A stretch of 64,000 nt of DNA, taken from contig NZ_CP027860.1 of assembly GCF_003015185.1 (NCBI RefSeq), positions 2,356,001 through 2,420,000 on the forward strand, written 5' to 3'. The notes below the pieces were generated by a model. It saw only the letters and a list, made by a program, of their open reading frames with translations, searched no databases and was not told where the DNA came from. Both the position numbers and the translations under genes were made by a program. This stretch comes from Ahniella affigens (GTDB lineage: Bacteria; Pseudomonadota; Gammaproteobacteria; Xanthomonadales; Ahniellaceae). How positions within the stretch are numbered: the first letter of the stretch is position 1; every line of letters starts with the position of its first letter. Of this stretch, positions 59,742 through 64,000 are shown piece by piece.

Positions 59742-62179
59742 CGTCTGGTTCCCTTGCGCTTCGCGGGCGGCCCGTTGTCGGCCCGGCTGGGCCCGGCTTC
59801 CGCCAATTTGAGGTCAATCTTGCGGTCTTCCATGCTGGCGCGCAGCACCTGCACAGACACCGAGTCACCGAGGCGGAATCGCCGCCGCGTGCGCTCGCCC
59901 ACCATTTCCCGACGTAGCGGATCGAAATGGTAGAAGTCGAGCGGCAACTGCGTCACATGAATCAGGCCGCTGACGCCCGTGTCGCCAATCGCCACAAAAC
60001 ATCCAAAAGACGTTACCCCGGAAATCACCCCTGAGAAGACCGAGCCCACGTGTTCATTCATGTAAGAACACTGATAGCGCTCATCCACTTCCCGCTCGGC
60101 CTCGTCAGCACGGCGCTCGCGCTGCGAGCAATGCAGGCCGCGATTGGCCATTGCTTCGGCCTGTTCGTGATACGTGGCCGGCTTGCCGCCCAGCAACACA
60201 TGATGAATGGCGCGATGAACGAGCAGGTCCGGGTAGCGCCGGATCGGCGATGTGAAATGCGCGTAGGCGTCCAGCGCCAGGCCAAAATGACCCTGACACT
60301 CCGGCGCGTAGACCGCGAGACTCTGCGCCCGCAGTACAACCTGTTCGAGCAGGCTCGCTTCCGGGCGCTGGCGGACGCGTTCGAGCAATTCGGCAAAATC
60401 TAAAGGCGTGATCGCGCCGTAGGGCGGCAAGGCGATCTTGAACTCGCGCAAAAAGCTCCCGAGCTCCGCATACTTTTCTTCCGGCGGCTTGGCGTGGACG
60501 CGATACAGCGACGGCATACGCTGTTTCACCAGGAACCGCGCGGCCTCGACATTCGCCGCGATCATGCATTCCTCGATCAGCTTATGCGCCTCGTTGCGTG
60601 GTTCGTGCTTGGCCGACTGCACCTTGCCCTGGGCGTCAAGCGTGAATTTGACTTCCTGACCTTCAAAGTCAATCGCGCCGCGCGCGCGTCGGGCCGAGGA
60701 CATGGCCCAGTAGAGATCCAGCAACTGCTCCAGGTGGGGCAGCACGGTTGCGATCTGCTGGCGCACCGCCTCGTTCTTCAGGATCAGTGCGTCGTGCACC
60801 TGCCGGTACGTCAGCCGCGCGTGCGAGCGCATCACCGCGCGATGAAAACTGGACTTGGTGACGACACCCGCCTTGTTCAGCCGCATATCGCAGACCAGAC
60901 ACAGCCGATCGACCGCGGGATTCAATGAGCAGATCCCATTCGACAATGCCTCGGGCAGCATCGGAATGACAAAACCCGGAAAGTACACCGATGTGGCGCG
61001 ATCAAACGCTTCTTCATCCAGTGCTGTGCCCGGGCGCACGTAGTGCGCGACATCGGCGATTGCCACCACCAGCCGAAACCCGCCACGAACCGGTTCGCAA
61101 TAGACGGCATCGTCAAAATCGCGAGCGTCTTCGCCGTCGATGGTGACCAGCGGCAGCGCTCGCAGGTCCAACCGATCAGCGCATGCAGACGCCGGAACCG
61201 TTGGCGCAATCCGCTCCGACTCGGCAATCACCGTGCTCGGAAACTGCCTTGGCAATCCGTGCGATTCAATGGCCATATCGACGATCAGGCTGGCCTCCAG
61301 GCGATCACCCAGAATGCTGGCGACATGGCCGATCGCTGGGCGGTCGCGACTCGGCGGCTCATCGATTTCGGCGACCACAATCTGACCGGTGCGGGCCCCG
61401 GCAGTGCCTTTCGGACTGATCAATACATCCTGATGCAGACGCTTGTCATCGGGCACCACCAGAGACAAGCCGGATCGCTCCTCAAAGCGGCCGACCACCC
61501 GAGTGACGCGTCGCTCCAGAACTTCGGAGATGGCAGCCTCCGGCCGGCCCTTACGGTCGACGCCAACCACATGCGCCAGAACGCGGTCGCCATGCATGAC
61601 CTGTCGCATTTCGGCCGGACTCAGAAACAAGTCTTCGCCGCCCGCATCAGGGCGCAGAAAACCGAAGCCATCAGCCTTGCCGATCACCGTGCCAGGGATC
61701 AGGTCGAGCCGTTCGGCGACGGCAAAGCCGTTGCGGCGATTCTTCAGCACTTGCCCGTCGCGAAGCATTGCGGCCAGGCGGCGGTCAAGCGCATCGAGGC
61801 TTGCCGGGTCATGAATCGCCAATGCATAGGCAATTCGGTCAGCGGTCAGCGGGCCATCGGCCTCATTCAGCAAACTGAGAATCGCCTCGCGGCTGGCGAT
61901 CGGCTGCTCGTAACGACTGGCTTCGCGGTCGGCATGTGGATCAAACACCCGTCCGAACATGGCGCCAGCGGCGTCTTTGCCGGCAGCCTTGTTGGCCACC
62001 TTTCGACGCGGAGCAGCCGCAGCGGATTTGCCAGACGCAGCGCAACGCCCCACTTTGGGCGACGCTTTGGGAGCTTGAAGGTTGGGGGGAAGCCAGGGTG
62101 GGACGGATGGCTTGGACTGGCGGTCACTACCGCCTTTGGCGGACTTCTTTCGGCCCGCTCGGTTTGTATTACGACTCAT
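59738..62179 (-). CDS. rnr: Ribonuclease R
   Basis: RNase R is a processive 3'-5' exoribonuclease that degrades structured RNA and helps rRNA quality control. The 813 residues hold a basic Ala/Lys/Pro-rich N-terminal extension (about 1-85), a winged helix (about 90-155), two cold-shock domains, the RNB catalytic domain with its Asp cluster in TIDGEDARDFDDAVYCE and FTSPIRRYPDLLVHRAIH, an S1 domain (about 695-785) and a basic tail. The N-terminal extension is longer than in E. coli and low-complexity. The ATG at 62179 is the only plausible start. Confidence 0.96.
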   Translation of the reverse strand: MSRNTNRAGRKKSAKGGSDRQSKPSVPPWLPPNLQAPKASPKVGRCAASGKSAAAAPRRKVANKAAGKDAAGAMFGRVFDPHADREASRYEQPIASREAILSLLNEADGPLTADRIAYALAIHDPASLDALDRRLAAMLRDGQVLKNRRNGFAVAERLDLIPGTVIGKADGFGFLRPDAGGEDLFLSPAEMRQVMHGDRVLAHVVGVDRKGRPEAAISEVLERRVTRVVGRFEERSGLSLVVPDDKRLHQDVLISPKGTAGARTGQIVVAEIDEPPSRDRPAIGHVASILGDRLEASLIVDMAIESHGLPRQFPSTVIAESERIAPTVPASACADRLDLRALPLVTIDGEDARDFDDAVYCEPVRGGFRLVVAIADVAHYVRPGTALDEEAFDRATSVYFPGFVIPMLPEALSNGICSLNPAVDRLCLVCDMRLNKAGVVTKSSFHRAVMRSHARLTYRQVHDALILKNEAVRQQIATVLPHLEQLLDLYWAMSSARRARGAIDFEGQEVKFTLDAQGKVQSAKHEPRNEAHKLIEECMIAANVEAARFLVKQRMPSLYRVHAKPPEEKYAELGSFLREFKIALPPYGAITPLDFAELLERVRQRPEASLLEQVVLRAQSLAVYAPECQGHFGLALDAYAHFTSPIRRYPDLLVHRAIHHVLLGGKPATYHEQAEAMANRGLHCSQRERRADEAEREVDERYQCSYMNEHVGSVFSGVISGVTSFGCFVAIGDTGVSGLIHVTQLPLDFYHFDPLRREMVGERTRRRFRLGDSVSVQVLRASMEDRKIDLKLAEAGPSRADNGPPAKRKGTRR

Positions 62180-62332
62180 GGCGCCATTCTAGCCAGCCCA
62201 CTTCAGAGCACGCAATGCCAACCGCTGCAAGGGCGCCCCGATGGGTCACACGATGTTCAGCGTAACCACATGCAGCGGCACGAGTGCGGGATCACGCCTG
62301 TCTTTGCGGTGCGCCAACAACCCCCGAGCCGG

Positions 62333-63526
62333 TCAGACGAGCCCCAAGCGCTCCGGAAACACACCATGCGCCCCGCGCTCCAGTGACCGGACAATGTCGC
62401 GTGGCACATCAGTAGGGCTTTGATTCAGCAGATCAACCTCCAGAAAGCGCGACCGTGCGCGCTTGCTCGCGTCCGTGAGCACCATGATCCAAGGCTTCAG
62501 ACGGCGCGCCGGATTCTGTGCCATGACGACGGCGACCTCGCCAGTCGTGAGCTCGATCAGCGAACCGGTGGGATACACACTGAGGCACTGCATGAACTGC
62601 TCGACCAAGTCCTTCTGAAACAAGCGGTCGCCTGCGCGATAGATCTGCTGGAGCGCCTGTTGCGGCGAAATCGCCTGCCGAAACGGTCGGTCACTGGTCA
62701 GTGCATCGAACGTATCGATAATGCCGGCAATTCGGCCATACAATGGAATCTGATTGCGCACCAAGCCGTTCGGATAGCCCGAGCCGTCAAAGCGCTCGTG
62801 ATGCGTTCGCACCATCGCCTCAATCTGCGGCTCACGAATACTGCTTTGGGACATCAACGCAATGCCTTGCTCGACGTGGTGGCGGAGAATCATCATCTCG
62901 CCTTCGCTAAGCAAGCCGACCTTCCGTAGAAGCGCCGTCGGGATGGCGGTCTTGCCAACATCCAAGAGCATCCCGCCAGTAGCCAACGCGACGAGTTCGC
63001 CTTCGCCGAGCCCGAGGTGGCGCCCCAACACGGAGGCCAACAGGCTGTTGTTCATCGCATGCGAAAATTCGTATTCGTCGCGACGCTTCAGCATGCTGAC
63101 CCACAAGTAGGCGTCGGCATGACGGAGAACGCTCTGCACCACCGGCACGATGGCGTCCTGAACTTCAACCAAGCTCAGTTTGCGACCAGACCGGAGGTCG
63201 CCCAGGATACGGGCCGTGATTTCAGCTGTGCGGGCAAACTGCTTTTGCACGCGCGGCAACTCTTCTGCCAGCGCGACTTGGTTGACATGCCGCCGCCGCC
63301 CATCGGTCTGGCCATTGACATCGAAATGATGCAACGGCAAACGACTGCGGTACACATCGACAAAGACATGATCGCAATGCCGGCGCAGCACATCGAGTTC
63401 GCCCGATGTGTCGAGCAGAAACCCTTCCAGCGGAAACGGCAAGCCGAGCCAATCCCGATCCAGACGATGCACAAACATGCCCGGGCGCAGGTAATCGACA
63501 TGGACTTTGCGTTCTTCCAACTGCAC
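62333..63526 (-). CDS. DUF3391/HD-GYP domain protein (c-di-GMP phosphodiesterase-like)
   Basis: A 397-residue cytoplasmic protein. DUF3391 (about 1-75; VDYLRPGMFVHRLDRDWLGLPF) precedes an HD-GYP domain (about 145-330). HD-GYP enzymes hydrolyse cyclic-di-GMP. The GYP part is intact (THHERFDGSGYPNGL, residues 241-255, and DTFDALTSDRPF), but the HD signature reads LLDVGK (187-192), with Leu where the metal-binding His of HDxGK should be. His156 in EYEFSHAMN is kept. The start is a GTG with GAGG about 10 bases upstream. Confidence 0.9.
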   Translation of the reverse strand: MQLEERKVHVDYLRPGMFVHRLDRDWLGLPFPLEGFLLDTSGELDVLRRHCDHVFVDVYRSRLPLHHFDVNGQTDGRRRHVNQVALAEELPRVQKQFARTAEITARILGDLRSGRKLSLVEVQDAIVPVVQSVLRHADAYLWVSMLKRRDEYEFSHAMNNSLLASVLGRHLGLGEGELVALATGGMLLDVGKTAIPTALLRKVGLLSEGEMMILRHHVEQGIALMSQSSIREPQIEAMVRTHHERFDGSGYPNGLVRNQIPLYGRIAGIIDTFDALTSDRPFRQAISPQQALQQIYRAGDRLFQKDLVEQFMQCLSVYPTGSLIELTTGEVAVVMAQNPARRLKPWIMVLTDASKRARSRFLEVDLLNQSPTDVPRDIVRSLERGAHGVFPERLGLV

Positions 63527-63875
63527 GAATCAGGTTCCTCGCGGACAACAAATGCAGGCTGCCACCCTGTGGGGAGACTCCAACCGGCTGACTGGCCAAA
63601 GCGAACACGATGTCAAACCAAAATCTCAGCGTTCGAGAATGAGTTTGAACATGCAGGGTCGATGTGGTCTGAGCCGGCAAGCCCCGAGCATGCCATGAAG
63701 AAAGTGCCGTTCTGCGGGAATTCGCACGCATCTTCTTCATCTGAAACGAATTTCCCCAGTTGTTCACGAAGTGTTTAGCAACACTTTCAGACCAATCGTT
63801 GCAATAGTCGCGCGTCTCTGATCCGGTCATTCTGGAGTCGGAGGAATCTTCGAACTGGGGTCGCGACCCCGAACG
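63527..63875. other. Intergenic region upstream of the HD-GYP gene
   Basis: About 350 bases. A minus-strand frame passes through it into the HD-GYP gene, but in another frame and without coding character. It contains two inverted repeats: AAGTGTT-TAGC-AACACTT at 63769-63786 and the perfect palindrome GGGGTCGCGACCCC at 63857-63870. The second lies just after the stop of the truncated gene at the right edge. Neither is followed by a T-tract. Confidence 0.45.
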
Positions 63876-64000
63876 CTAGTCTGATCCGACCTGCTCTGAT
63901 GACGGCGATGTGGAAAGAACCGCCGCTGGCACCACCCACTGGGCGATCCAGTCTGACCAGGGTGCAAACCAGAGCAGCACCGGGTTGTCGCCCTGAGTGA
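63876..64000 (-). CDS. C-terminal end of an unidentified protein (partial)
   Basis: A minus-strand frame enters from beyond base 64000 and stops at a TAG (63876-63878). The 40 or so visible residues read ...DNPVLLWFAPWSDWIAQWVV... and end SSEQVGSD. The Trp/aliphatic-rich, then polar, composition looks like a real protein C-terminus rather than random sequence. Too little is present to identify a family, and the start is out of the window. Confidence 0.4.
   Translation of the reverse strand, partial: TQGDNPVLLWFAPWSDWIAQWVVPAAVLSTSPSSEQVGSD

Noticed and set aside
63222-63830. 202-codon minus-strand frame across the HD-GYP 5' end
   Set aside because: It overlaps a firmly supported gene in another frame and its composition (Arg/Ser/Thr rich, no pattern) is that of a shadow frame.
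1-64000. Search for CRISPR arrays, insertion sequences, phage genes, toxin-antitoxin pairs and integrases
   Set aside because: No spaced direct repeats, transposase motifs or paired small toxin genes were seen. The gene content is chromosomal and mostly housekeeping.

Overview
The window is chromosomal DNA of a high-GC gammaproteobacterium. It most resembles the Lysobacterales (Xanthomonadales). The order tpiA-secG-tRNA-Leu(GAG)-nuoABCDEF, the RelA/OxyR/DgkA/RapA set, and the DUF4139, AIM24 and cyclase-FHA accessory proteins all fit that order. I cannot name the genus from sequence alone. Coding density is high and many genes overlap by 4-17 bases. I see no insertion sequence, integrase, phage module, CRISPR array or rRNA operon.

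Regions. (1) 1-5.5 kb, minus strand: tpiA, secG, tRNA-Leu and the first six genes of respiratory complex I (nuoF runs off the left edge). A strong intrinsic terminator lies between the tRNA and nuoA. (2) 5.6-8.4 kb: an SDR oxidoreductase, then dusA with a translationally coupled arginine-deiminase-like hydrolase. (3) 8.8-12.2 kb: a three-gene operon of two membrane PH-domain (bPH2) proteins and an unrecognised membrane-anchored protein. (4) 12.3-18.1 kb: a polyamine/omega-amino-acid module. PuuC-like aldehyde dehydrogenase and PuuR-like repressor diverge from a pyruvate-dependent omega-aminotransferase, alanine dehydrogenase and agmatinase, with a likely repressor palindrome between them. (5) 18.2-25.5 kb: envelope and membrane proteins (DUF4139, GYF-AIM24, a TerB/DUF533-type protein, DgkA, TerC, an acyltransferase-3 protein, AmpE).

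(6) 25.5-33 kb: nfuA and rapA, a class III nucleotidyl cyclase fused to FHA, pgi, queG. (7) 33-37.3 kb: a phoH-HAD-ybeY-corC-DUF4105-queG operon on the minus strand. The DUF4105 (Lnb-type) protein occupies the slot where corC is normally followed by the lipoprotein N-acyltransferase gene lnt. This is the most interesting hypothesis in the window. (8) 37.6-42.6 kb: a lone ECF sigma factor, relA, an AlkT/rubredoxin-reductase-type flavoprotein, and oxyR. (9) 42.7-51.6 kb: an eight-gene, end-to-end overlapping polysaccharide operon on the minus strand. It covers UDP-glucose dehydrogenase, UDP-glucuronate decarboxylase, GalE, GDP-mannose dehydratase, GDP-fucose synthase, a WecA-type initiating transferase, an O-antigen-ligase-type protein and a Sel1-repeat protein. 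It would supply UDP-GlcA, UDP-xylose, UDP-Gal and GDP-fucose, and start and finish a glycan, but it contains no ordinary glycosyltransferases.

(10) 51.7-58.7 kb: a secreted protein with two lamin-tail domains, an NTP_transf_5 protein convergent with a P-loop kinase, a periplasmic cyclophilin, a methyltransferase overlapping a GYF-RDD membrane protein, and a cNMP-binding/DUF1003 membrane protein. (11) 59-64 kb: rnr-rlmB (4-base overlap), a DUF3391/HD-GYP protein whose HD histidine appears to be lost, and the C-terminal end of an unidentified protein.

Three same-strand genes (nuoA, speB, ugd) begin 9-28 bases after the T-tract of a terminator-like hairpin. This suggests either very compact promoters or regulated read-through.
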